64,000 bases of DNA from Theobroma cacao (Eukaryota; Streptophyta; Magnoliopsida; Malvales; Malvaceae), in the NCBI RefSeq assembly GCF_000208745.1, contig NC_030854.1, positions 25,216,291 through 25,280,290 of the forward strand. The letters run 5' to 3'. A model generated the notes under the pieces. The model was not told where the DNA came from. It made no database searches and worked only from the letters and a program-made list of their open reading frames with translations. This document shows positions 24,990-36,024 of this stretch, in pieces. A program made the translations under genes and the position numbers. The number at the start of each line of letters is the position of its first letter. Position 1 is the stretch's first letter.

Positions 24990-25460
24990 TTAGTTATTAG
25001 GTATTGTGAGACTGGTTTTTAAGCCTTGCGTACTAATTTTTAGGCATTATAAGATTGGTTTTAGGCATTATTTGACTTAGGCATTGCAAGACTGGCTTTT
25101 AGGTATTGCGTGACTTAATCATTACATCTTTGGAACTTAGGCATTGCATATGTGGAACTTGGGCATTACGTGACTGGTTTTAGGTATTTCTTGACTAGTT
25201 TTTAAGCATTGCATGATTGGTTTTAGGCATAGGCATTGCGTGACTACGTTATAGGTATTGCATGACTGATTTTTAGCATGATGTGACTTACTCACTACGT
25301 GTCTGGTCTTTAGGGTACTTAGGCATTACGTGACTAAGCTATAGGTATTACATGACTAATTTTTAGGCATTACATGTCTGATTGTAGGCATTATGTGACT
25401 TAGGCATTATGCAACTAAGTTGTAGGCATTACGTGACTGGTTTTTTAGACGTTGCAGGAC
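24990..25460 (+). repeat. Minisatellite of degenerate AGGCATTGCGTGACT units
   Basis: About fifteen copies of a loosely spaced unit, 'taggcattgcgtgactggttttt', with spacing of roughly 20-45 bases and frequent variants (aggtattgcatgac, aggcattacgtgac). Spacers are not unique sequences, so it is not a CRISPR-like array. It lies in the MULE terminal region and recurs at 28500-28850. Confidence 0.85.
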
Positions 25461-25515
25461 ACGTTTTTGATAAATTAATTGATTGTGACACTTATTTTTT
25501 TGTTAAATTAGCAAC

Positions 25516-27369
25516 GTGCCAAATGTGAATCTTGTCATTACATATGATAGTCATTGGGTCAATGTCACTTACAAGGATGGTGAGACACGAGTGAGGGGTG
25601 TTGGAAGTGATTTTTCGTTTTCGGGCCTGATAAAGCTGGTTGAAGATGTTGTTGGGGTAAACTCACTGTTGTTGATTTCTCACATAAATGCACGTATCAT
25701 TAACAAGTAATTTAGTGATAAAGTGGAGTATCGTTTCCACAGAGAATTGTTTTAATTCCTATAATTAAGTACTAAAATTGACACACCCTAATCTTATCCA
25801 AGCAATTAAAATTAAAATTAAAACTAATAAACTAAAAATAAAACTAATCTAAAATTTATTAGCAAGTTTATTAAATTCCAATGACTATTATACCTAAGAT
25901 TATGATATACCTCAATACTTCATCTAATTATTATCTCTCTCTCTTAACTTAGCTTAATGGATTAAATTGCTAACCTAGTGTCTTAAATTATTTACAAGTC
26001 TCTGTCGAGTTTCTCATAAAAATATCTTTCCCAATTAATTTACTATATGTCTATGCAAATTAAATTAAAGATAGATTCATTAAGTTCGTGCTAATCCTGG
26101 TTACTTATGACTTATAAGTGTATGTCTACCCTATATGCAAATCAAACCACCTAATCAACTAAATGCATTCAATCATACGTTATTCTATTCAAGGTCTACC
26201 TAAATCTCCTTTGTCAAGGTTTAACTTAAGTTTCCAATTTAATCTAATTGGTGGCCAATCAACTAGAAGTATTAAGAACAAAATAGAATAAACAACTAAA
26301 ATACATTAAACATAAGCAAAAGAGAGATAAATGAATTAGCTTACGTATTGAGTTCAATCATAATCTTAAATAAATAATTTAGTTCTTTATCAAGTCATAC
26401 ATCATTATCAAATAAAGTTTAATCATTAAAAATAAAACCAAGAAAATAAGAGAATAACAACAAGATAGAAAAAACCAAGAATTGTAATCTTGATCTCCAA
26501 ATCTCCTTGAATCCTTCAAATTCTTTTCAGCTTCAATGACTTTGCAGCTTGATTCTTAGCTTTCAATCCAGTGTTTCATTCCTTTTATAAAAGTCCTCCG
26601 AAATATTGTTTTAATAAGGCTTTGAAGTTAGATCAAGTTGAGTGAAAAAAAAAGTCAATTTTAGTTGGAATTTCTTCATCAGACTACGTGGGCCATAGCT
26701 TTGACCAATTAATTAGCAGAAATCGTAATTGCTCTAGGACTACTGCAGTGCTTCAAATTCAACAAGATTTTTAACCACATTCCTTTTCATATTAGGAAAA
26801 GTGGTAAACATAAAAGTTGTATATTTTCCTCTTAGCTTTCCAATGGTCTAAGAATCATCTCATTTGAAGTTTTGTAGAGAGAGTTATGATCGAAATACCA
26901 AAATATATGCAATGGAGGTCTACACCTTGAAATTGCTCTCCTTCTTCCATTAAAATTCTTCCTTCATTAAACATCTACAAAAGCTCAATTAAATCAACAA
27001 CAACCTATCATAATCACATTAACATGAAATTAAGCATAAAATTAACTAAGATTAGATTGACTCACCTAAATTAACTAATTTAAATAAAACTTACTAATTT
27101 TTATGCATTACAACAAGAATTAAGCTAAATTACTAGCAAAATAAAGTCTAAATAACTCTATAAGAGTTATCACTCACAGAATTAGGAAATCGAGCTCTAT
27201 GCATTGCTGAGTCATGCCGCAGAGGTTTCATGCCCAATTATCAGGGACGATGAAAATTTACCAAATATTCTACAAGATGAGAGGACAGTTATAGTGTTTG
27301 TGACTGTTAAGGAACGACGTGCAAATGTTATGCCACTGAACAAGCTTTCCAACATAACTCTCAAATAGA
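25516..27369 (+). pseudogene. MULE transposase N-terminal exon, interrupted
   Basis: Before the inserted LTR the frame reads NLVITYDSHWVNVTYKDGE, RGVGSDFSFSGLIKLVEDVV, the N-terminal domain found in plant MuDR-type transposases. After the LTR it resumes with EIELYALLSHAAEV, PIIRDDENLPNILQDERT and IVFVTVKERRAN, then a TAG at about 27367. Taking out 25667-27172 and one CTCAC restores the reading frame except for a single TAG at the joined 'cagaattag'. The catalytic DDE, zinc knuckle and SWIM regions are absent. Domain naming is from memory of the family. Confidence 0.65.
25667..27172. mobile_element. Solo LTR (second family, 1506 bp) in the MULE exon
   Basis: Begins TGTTGTTGATTTCTCAC and ends GAGTTATCA, that is TG...CA, with the exact 5-bp duplication CTCAC at 25662-25666 and 27173-27177. 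The first 100 bases ('gcacgtatcattaacaagtaa..gtgataaagtggagtatcgtttccac') are typical of a dispersed plant LTR. No gag or pol frame is present. Orientation of transcription and lineage were not determined. Confidence 0.85.
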
Positions 27370-27420
27370 TAACCACCAATAATGCAACTTTTGACCTTTT
27401 TTGTACACATTGCAATTGAC

Positions 27421-28078
27421 AAATAGGTTTATGGAATACTTATTTAAAGTTAGCACCATATGATTATTAAAATGTAGATATATTTCGACGAACATGTTTT
27501 GCCTATATTACATGAGCGTATAACACAAGCATACTCTAGTATATTCTAACACAGTCCTTAAGTAGTATTGGTACTCAAAGTTAAGATCTCTTATTATTCA
27601 AGTTACCTTAAATTGATTAAACCAACTTTGATATCTTCAACTATATTCTCTATTAAAAATGGATTCTACAATTAGCAATTTCATTAGTTTAACTAATGAG
27701 AAAAATTATTTTGTAAATGGTCTTTTGAAATTATTTATGTTGAGAATTTAGATTCAAATTAATATTTTATTATTGATGAGAAATTATTTAAAGATTTTGT
27801 GGCCTTTATTATTTATTATTAACAAATAGAACGATTTAGTATATCCTCTTTTGATACCATTGATGACATAATACTCGACTGAAATATTGAGAAATTTCAA
27901 ACAATAGCAAAATGTATAAATTGATATCTAGAAACAAAATGTCCAATTCAACCATATGGTATTTAACCTTAAAAAATTGAATAATTATTTCAATTTTCCA
28001 CATGACAACCCATGATTAGTACATTATTAAAAAATTAAATTAATTTTTTTGTCAAGACAAATTAATATATATATATAA
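27421..28078. other. AT-rich spacer between the two MULE-related elements
   Basis: No coding signal. Ends in a (ta)n run at 28064-28078 where the next element inserted. Confidence 0.5.
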
Positions 28079-28499
28079 GAGAAAATTGTGAAAATAACCC
28101 TCCTCGTAAGCCCAATTTAACAATGTCCTTCATTATAATTTTAACTATTTTTAACCAATTTTTAGCATGACTGGACAACAATGCCCTTTAAACAATTTCA
28201 GACCAATTAAAATGATTTCTGTTTTCTCTATCCTGCCATTTAGACAAAAATTTTCAAATTAAATCTTGATTTCTCTCTCTTGCCAAATACTTTCTATCTC
28301 GTCATCCAACTCTCTCTCGCCATCCTAAATAGCAAAAATGATATCAAGGTATATGTTTTAAGTTCTTAAGTTTATTGGTTTATATTCATCAAATCCTAAA
28401 GTTGAGGGGTTGAAATTGATTAGATATATATGTAAATTAGAACACTACATGACTTTGGCAATTTAACCTAACTGCGAGTAGGCAAATCAATTAATTATT

Positions 28500-28850
28500 A
28501 GACATTGCATTACTAGTTTTAGGCATTGTGTCACTATTTTTTAGGCATTGCGTGACTTAATCATTGCATCTTGGGTTTTTAGGTATTGCGTAACTTAGGT
28601 ATTGCATGACTTAGACATTGTGTGATTGGTTTTTAGGCATTGCATGACTAATTTTTAGGTAATTCTTAAGTCACACAATGCTTAAAGACTAGTCATGCAA
28701 TGCCCTATCAATCAGTCATGCAATACCTAAAAATCAGTTACACAATGCCCTATCAACTAGTTACACAATGTCTAAAAATTAATAATATAATACCCAAAAA
28801 CTAGTCACGCAATAACTAAAAATTAGTTACACAATACCTAAAAGCCATCA
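28500..28850. repeat. Minisatellite as an inverted pair
   Basis: Forward units (ggcattgcgtgac) run to about 28665, and reversed units (gtcatgcaatgcc, gtcacacaatgcc) from about 28670 to 28850. It is the same unit as at 24990-25460. Confidence 0.8.
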
Positions 28851-28947
28851 AAATTACCAAATTTTATTTAACAAAATTAACAACTTCAAACAACACACTA
28901 TATTCCATTTAATAACATAATCAATAAATATGCTTACTTGACGAAGA

Positions 28948-29156
28948 ATGCTCAAAATGCTCAAAGGTTTTTCTTCGTATATAAAAAATACTCCAAAATG
29001 CTTAACATGCTTAAAACCCTCAAAGATTTTTCTTTGTATATCAAAACCTACTCCAAAATGCTTAAAATGCTCAAAAAAACTCAAATATTTTTCTTCATGT
29101 ATCAAAAACCACTCTAAAATGCTCAAAACGCTTAAAGGTTTTTCTTTCTAGCGAAG
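28948..29156. repeat. Tandem repeat, units of about 50-61 bp, four copies
   Basis: Units start 'atgctcaaa' or 'atgcttaaa', continue through 'ctcaaag.tttttctt.gtat' and end 'actccaaa'. Starts are near 28948, 28998, 29058 and 29119. Both strands are open across it because of the composition, so the 67- and 90-residue frames are repeat artefacts. Confidence 0.75.
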
Positions 29157-29358
29157 AATACTTCGAAAATGAATAGCTTGGCAAATAAAACTCAAAAGAT
29201 ATGAGTTGGTTTGAGGCGTGGATCCAAACATATGGGTTAATTTTATTAAGAGTAATTTTATCCAAAATTAATTTCTCTTAACTAAACTTAGTTAAAATTA
29301 TAAAAAGAGTTATTTTAAAAAAACTCCTTATGTATGAAGGGTATTTTGAAAAGAACTC

Positions 29359-32300
29359 TATATAAAATGTTAGTCACATTGATGGTTAAAACTAAAACAA
29401 TATATTTTGCTACATTTATGTTAAGATTGACGATCTCTTTGTTAGATACCTTGGAGTCTCTCTTGTTGAAAGAATAACAAGGAAATTAAATGGGAGCAAC
29501 ATCATTAGAAATTTCTTTAAAAGCACTTATATAGTCAATCATAGCTTTAAAATCTTTGCTTTTAAAAAAAAAAAAATTTTAATCTTTATGGTTATGACAG
29601 TGCATCTTCTAATTTAAATAATGTTAGTCAAAATACCTCATAAATCCTTGTACTCTAACGTTTTCATCAATTTAGTCATTCTATTTCAAAATTAATCAAC
29701 TTAGTCTCTATATTCTAAGATTTTGTACAATTAAATCCCTTTACTTAACTCTATCCAAATTGAATGTTAATAGTACTAATGTAACGTTGACGTGTCAAAG
29801 CAAAAAAAAATTTTGTCATATAAGTTTCTATGTACACGTCAAAGGTTCTATTTTAGTAATTAAAAAATATAAACTTTCCATTTGTACAAAACATGTACAA
29901 ACTAATTATATTGCTTAATTACAAAAAGATGAAGTTAATTACCAAACTTTAACTATAGAATTACAATTATATTTAGTTTCAATTCCATATTCCTAGACAT
30001 GCTTTGGCTGCTCTTGCTAGGATGGCCATTTCGTATAGATTCCCTATCACTTGCAAACTTTGAAATGCTGAATTGTAGTGGAACAAGGAAGACCTCAAGA
30101 GAAAGGCTCTCACTTGTGGGAGTTGGAGTGCTTATCTTTATTGCTTATGGAGGGAAACAATAGCCCAATCTGGACTTGTATCAAGACAAAAGCCCATGAA
30201 GTAAGAAAAAAACACCCAACATGCCAAAAGACTAAGCAAGATAGAGATACATGCCAGGTGTGGCCAGCAACATGTATAATGCCAAGGGCTCGCTTTGTTT
30301 GTACTTATGGACTTATGTTGCATATAAGAAGTAGTTCTCTCCTTTCCTTAATCCAGACTTGAACTTTCAATTTTTCAGCCCAAACCTTATGCTTTAACCA
30401 TTTAAAGACGTTAAGGACTTACCCTTTCGATAGTAAAAGGTTGTAAAAGCTATAGATAAACAGTGTGACTTGGATTTTTTTTTTTTTAAATTTGAAAACA
30501 GAAAATTTTGAATTTTATTTTTTAAAGTAAAAGATCATATACTAATTGATAAGTTAAATACTCAAATACGTACAATGTGACTTAATTTGTGACAAATGGT
30601 GGAACCTTTGTTGCTTGAAGAAAATTATAGTTATCATGCTACATTGCTTGCTTACGTAGAAAGTTTAAAGTTTAGTTGAGATTTATTTTTGTTATTATCT
30701 AAGCTAAAAGATTTTCTCTGTCCTTCCCATATTATTAAATTGATCTTTTTTTTTTGAAATTCTTCAACTCAATTAAAAATCACTTCTTTATCGCTTTTAT
30801 AATTTAGGAGAGAGTAGAGTTAATTAAATGAATGAACACTAAATGTTGATAAATTCTGATAAATTATTATTTGTCTAACTAAATCACTAAAGTTTGCCAG
30901 CAAGATCAAAATTGATAAAGTCAGATAAATGGCATGGTTACCACATAAATCACAATCAGAAATTTTAGACTTTTCGAAATCATCTTCATCCAAAAAATAA
31001 AAATTATATTCCGTGAAAAGAAGAGGAAAATAGGAAAAAAATAATACAAATTTCAATTATTATGTCGATTTATGTGACAGGCACATCATTTTTCTATCAC
31101 TTGATTGAATAAAATTTGTTAATTAAGGTGATCTCAAATATGGTAGAACTGGCAAATTTAGTGACCTATTTGGGACATTAAAATTCAATAACCAAACATA
31201 AACTTTGTGGAAGTTTAATAATCGTCCTACTAATTTACTTTTTTTTTTTTAATTTGGTATCCCTTATTTAGAGAGTAAGATTTGAATCTCCTCTCTTTCA
31301 ATTATAAATAAAAAAAATTATTAAACAAATATTTTAAAACCAGCACGTAATTAATAAACAACAAACAGATAAAATAGAACAGAAGCCTCCTTTTCATGCC
31401 ATTGATGAACACTGTATTGGACTGAAACATGGACAAACTGACGACAGAGACAAAAAGCCGAATTAGAGTATAAATAATGACATTCTTTGGCAAATCAGCA
31501 CCAACTTTGAGAGGACAAGATATGGAGTAGAAAGCCGAATCTGAAGTTGGAAACGAAGGTTTGGGTATGGGTTGTGGGATATGAGTGGGAGAGTTGTGTG
31601 GAATTTAGCGATAAAAGAAATGCATCAGGGACACCTTTCCCTTTCCATCTTTTCTCACCAGTATTTCTCTATCGTATCATGTGTAGTGCTACAACTTGTC
31701 CATAAGCTATGCTACATCCGACACTAAATCCTTTAAATTAATGCCAATCAAATTACATATAATTATATCAAAATTATTAATGTAGTGACGGCTTTGCTTC
31801 TAGAATAACTCTATTTTATTTTATACTCGGAGGATAGTTCATAACTATTTACCATTAGTATGAGAATAAATGAATAACAGCATTTATTTTTTTTATTAAT
31901 CAAACAATCAAATCGAAGACATTTCAACATTTTTCTAGTTTTTCCTTTTTATTATTACTCATATATATATATTTCGTGAAAACAAATTAAACTCTATTTT
32001 TGTTTTCTTTTTAATTATATTAATTTCAAATCAGAAGAAATTCATAGTGTCATATTTCCTCATCGCAAAACTAAATTAGAATATTTTCAAATTAATTTTT
32101 GAATAAATTTCACTTATCTCTTTTATGATTTTAACTTTTTCAATATTATATTATGTGATTTCTTTTTTTTTTTCAATTTGTATTCTATGGATTTAATTTT
32201 TTTTAATTAATACCCTATGTATAACTTTTGTTCTCATAAGGAATTAGGCTATTAATTTTGTATAATAAAATTACAAAAGTACCAAATACAAAGTTAACTT

Positions 32301-32900
32301 CTTTGTTCACATTTTAATATATTTTTATAATTTTATTAAGCAAAATTAACAACTTAATCCCTTTTAAAAAACAAAAATTAGACAAAGCTCAATCTCGTTT
32401 CTTCAAATTAAAAAAAAAAACACATAAGTGTAATTGAAATGCCTTTCAATCATTTAATGCATTAAAAAAGAAAAGCATTTCTTGTATATTAGAAAAGGTA
32501 ATCATTATGTCATGTAAGTCAATGACATTGGCCAATAAAAAATGGAGATTTATTTATTTCTTACTTTGATAACAAAGGTATAAATGTGTATGATAGGAAA
32601 CGTTTTAGAGACTCTTTTACTAGCATTTTCCCATAAAATTAAGGAAAGAAGAAGATGCATTGTATGCAGATGTGTATATTTAATTGGTTTAGGTATAACA
32701 AAATGGGGTGTCCTTCTCAACCATGTTTTTACCTTACCGACCAACAATCCCATGTGCAACGCGCGGATTGCGGTGGCCCTTTTCCACTACTTTGCCCATC
32801 CATCTACTTTCATCCTTTCATCTCAGCCGTTCAATTAATTCAAATAAATATCCTCTTCTGTTGTGCTGGCGACTTTGGGTTTGTTCGGGTCAATAATTCT
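29359..32900. other. Long intergenic region without a recognised gene
   Basis: AT-rich with poly-T and poly-A runs. Around 29640-29830 there is text of the kind 'aatttagtcattctatttcaaaattaatcaacttagtc' and a repeated 'gacgtgtcaaag/cacgtcaaagg', which suggests an old unclassified repeat. The open frame at 30078-30362 matches nothing I know and lacks flanking splice logic. No tRNA or rRNA was seen. Confidence 0.45.
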
Positions 32901-32906
32901 CACGTG
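32901..32906. promoter_or_regulatory. G-box CACGTG upstream of the ERD15-like gene
   Basis: A palindromic CACGTG lies about 840 bases before the TATA box. ABA- and stress-induced plant genes often carry such a site; here only the sequence match is shown. Confidence 0.3.
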
Positions 32907-33737
32907 AATGGGACCCACCATTACAATTAAATTAACCTCCTGTGTTCTTCTTTAATTTCCACGTCTTTATACTATAGTTTTCAAACCACATTGATCCAAA
33001 TATTAAGAAAATCAATTTTATATTTTTTAAATTAAAAAAATTTAAATCTTATTCTTTAAATAAAAAATTATACATTAATTAATAAATTAAATACTCAAGT
33101 GTAAATTAATTATACATTTATGATCAAAAGACGAATCATTTCTCGATCAATTTTATTTTTTTATTTTATATTTTAGACTCTTGTACAATATAAGGAAGAT
33201 AAACATTTAATAAAACATAAAAGCTTATAAAATTTGAAAGAATATCGTCACGTTAATATTAAAAAATTCAAATAACTAAGCAACAAGTCAAGCCTCCTTG
33301 ACCCGAAATTTACTAAAGTGCGATGTCAATATATCAATTATTATTTTAAGAATATCCGATAAAATTAAAATGATATAAAAAAGATTATATTACTTAAATA
33401 CTCCTTACCAAGACAATGATAATTTTGAAAATTGAACAATAGTAATGAACAAGTAAAAAAAAAAAGTTTTACCTCTCAGTCTAATTGAATGAATACACGG
33501 CAGGTTTTAAATGGTAACTTAAGGAACCGTAAAACTTATGACAGTAAAGTCAAACGGTCAACAAAAGGGGGACACGGTTTATAGGTCTACCAAGAGCCGA
33601 CAAGGATGGTTGACCCACCTGCCCCGCGCAGGCCGTACAGTATTTATCAATACGCATATTTCTATCAAAGTTCTTGCTTCGGATAGACCTAACCTTACCC
33701 TCGTCGCCCGAACCTAACAGGTCAGGTCAGCCCGCCC

Positions 33738-33745
33738 TATATAAG
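33738..33745 (+). promoter_or_regulatory. TATA box of the ERD15-like gene
   Basis: TATATAAG within 'gccctatataagggccc', followed about 30 bases on by a CT-rich start region (ttcttctatcttcttcgcttc) and a leader. A leader intron is likely: donor caaag|gtact at 33835/33836, acceptor tttacag|ta at 34758/34759, 923 bases, with exon 2 carrying the start codon. Confidence 0.65.
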
Positions 33746-34795
33746 GGCCCTTCTTCTATCTTCTTCGCTTCTAAGCTGAAGCTTTTACGAAGTTCATCAG
33801 AAATTTGGTAGAATTTTCTGTTAAGCTGCTCAAAGGTACTTATTAAATTAAATCTCTCAAAATTTTGATCAGATTTTCACAGTTTTTAATATTCTTTGAT
33901 CTGTTGTTTGGTTGGTAAGAAAGTGAAAGAAAAGGGCGAGAAAAGGAGTGCAAAATAAATGGAAATTTAGTTAAAGTTTAAGAAACGAGATGTGAGTTCT
34001 TCGTGTCCTTCGTTTCCTCTGTAAACAAACGGAAATGTGATCTTAAAGATCTTTGAGCTTACCCGATTCTGTTATTGCAATGTAATTTATGTCGTCAATA
34101 GATAGAGTGATAATGGGCAGTGATGATTTGAAACTATGATTGAGTAATTTGCTTGTTTGTTTGTTTGTCTTTTAATTTAATTTTGTGTTTTAATAAAGGA
34201 AGGGATTGATGTAGTCCTTTTCTTTTGTCGATCTTTGGATTACCTTTCTGGTATTTTGAGAAGTCATCTGATCGCTGAACTCTATAATGATTTTCAATGT
34301 TCAGAAAAGCTTTAGACTGAAATGACTATTGATAGCAGCTCTACTACAGAGATTGACTTTGTATTTGTTAGAGTAAATGATTATTAGATGATAATACAGT
34401 CTACTTTTGGAAATGTTACAGATATGTAGGAAAGTGGTTTGTTATTCTTATTATCAATGATCTGATTTTCATATATTTTGCATTCCAACCGGTCATGAAT
34501 GATCAGATCTATCTAAATTACTTATTGAAATCAGTTGTGAAGTCAGAGGGGGATAAAAGTCTTCATTTTGATTATTTAAGCTAATGTGGTTTTGTTGTTT
34601 AACATGGCAGAGTCAAGTTAAGTAGTTAGGAGTGTGTAGATCTTGAATTGTTTTAATCATAGAAAATCTGGACTTCTCATTATCTTTTTTTTTGTTTTTT
34701 TAAAACTTTAATTATCTGCTCATTTGCTGATTTCGTTTAAATTGTTGTATATTTACAGTACGGAATCCAAGGGATAAGTAAACAGGATTGAAAGA

Positions 34796-35422
34796 ATGGC
34801 CCTAGTTGCGGGAGGAAGATCAACATTGAACCCCAATGCCCCTCTGTTTATTCCTGCTGTTTATCGCCAAGTGGAGGATTTCTCACCAGAATGGTGGCAA
34901 CTGGTTACAACATCAACATGGTACCGAGACTATTGGCTCAGCCAGCATCAAGATGAGGATGGTTTCTATGACAATGCCGAAGATGATGGCTTTGATGGCA
35001 ATGACATTGCTGATTTGCTTCCAGATACCTTTGATCTTGTTGCTGATGAAGATCTCTCTGGTATGGATCTTCAGTTTGAAGAGTTCATCCAGTCTTACGA
35101 GAATGAAATGGAAAGCGCATCACCACCTTTACCGTCTAATGGAGGTATGAATAAGCTTTGGAAATAGAGAATTAGGTGCATTTTCCATTTTTAACAATGT
35201 TAATGATTCTCTTCAGGAGCAAAAGAAAATGTGGTGAACTTATATTTTATTGTTTTGTTGAATAAAATAGGGCTTGTGAAGGATACTGAAACTTTGATGA
35301 AGAATCTGAGTTTTTTGCAATCAAGTCCTAGGTCTTCATCAGTGCCAGCAAAATATGCTGAGAAGCCAGCCAAGACTGTGAACCCTAAATACAGCCCCCG
35401 TTGCATCCAGCAGCCCCGCTGA
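34796..35422 (+). CDS. ERD15: ERD15-like protein (PAM2 motif, CTC-interacting domain family)
   Basis: ERD15/CID1 proteins are small, acidic, stress-responsive plant proteins that bind the MLLE domain of poly(A)-binding protein through PAM2 and dampen ABA responses. Two exons, 34796-35144 and 35271-35422, give 166 residues. PAM2 is [13 protein letters not shown] at residues 11-23. The conserved block [20 protein letters not shown] follows at 26-45, then an acidic middle rich in Asp and Glu, and the C terminus AKYAEKPAK...SPRCIQQPR with the family's final QPR. Two acceptors keep the frame: 35271 (preferred, giving [13 protein letters not shown]) and 35215, whose extra 18-19 residues are hydrophobic and unlike the family. 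The gene is convergent with BPG2. Confidence 0.93.
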
Positions 35423-36024
35423 AAGGGTCTCTATACCATGCAGGTTACAATCAGTCAAGAACCTCCGTAGTATAGTCTGCAGTTAGTATAATTGTAACAT
35501 CTGTAAAGAGCAAGGGTGTAACTCTTGTGTCAATCTTTGTTCATTATCAATCCTTGTTCATTCTCATGTATTTGCTTTTAGTTAACAGAAAATGAAAGAA
35601 CAAAAGTGTAAAAAAAATAATATTAATAATTGTAAAATTTTAGAAAAAAAATAGAATTTATCTTTCTTTATCTCTCACTGAATCTCTTTATGTATTTATT
35701 GTGCAATCTGTGCCCATATGAATGGAAAGGAAACAGCAAAACTTGTCTTAAAGACTGCTAAGAAACAAGTTAGATACACAGATTGCATAAATCTCATAAC
35801 ACAGAATCAATCATATGCTACATTGAACGCTTGATATACTTCTTTCTAATATTAAAATCAGATCCAATCAAAAACTCTTCTTTCAATTAGGGGATCAATA
35901 CATTTCTGTACACTCTCTGTAGCTAAACCTAGTAAACTTGAGTTGAGATAAGCCAGGATTGAATTCCCGTCTGTATCATGTCACTGACAAGACTATAAAG
36001 GCTTTGTACTATAACTAATCCACT
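35423..36024. other. Convergent 3' flanks of ERD15-like and BPG2
   Basis: About 600 bases holding both 3' UTRs. No other gene. Confidence 0.6.

Larger units (their letters stand above)
24590..27420 (+). mobile_element. MULE (Mutator-like) fragment, 5' part only
   Basis: The left end, AAGAATAAATTGTGAGAAAT near 24590, and the next 200 bases parallel the start of the element at 28079. A minisatellite follows (about 24990-25460), then the first coding exon of a plant MULE transposase (25516 on). The exon is interrupted by an unrelated solo LTR (25667-27172). No DDE transposase core, SWIM finger or right terminal repeat is seen, so the element is truncated and non-autonomous. Confidence 0.6.
28079..29358. 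mobile_element. Short MULE derivative with long terminal inverted repeats
   Basis: The left end GAGAAAATTGTGAAAATAAC and the reverse complement of the right end, GAGTTCTTTTCAAAATACCC, align with gaps and continue as 'cctc.tcgtaag' versus 'ttcatacataag'. Nine bases on each side, tatatataa and tatataaaa, agree at eight positions, the size expected for a MULE duplication, although the site is AT-simple. The minisatellite AGGCATTGCGTGACT is present forward in the left arm and reversed in the right arm, so the middle folds into a hairpin. No transposase. Confidence 0.6.

Noticed and set aside
24990..25460. CRISPR-like array
   Set aside because: Degenerate units, irregular spacing, no unique spacers, plant nuclear context; a minisatellite in a transposon end.
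28854..29151. Repeat-containing small proteins on both strands
   Set aside because: Open only because the tandem unit lacks stops; both strands are open, no conservation between units at protein level.
30078..30362. 94-residue open frame
   Set aside because: No recognised domain, no splice partners, opposite-strand frame equally open.
35215..35270. Earlier acceptor of ERD15 exon 2
   Set aside because: It keeps the frame but adds a hydrophobic stretch unlike the family; kept only as an alternative.
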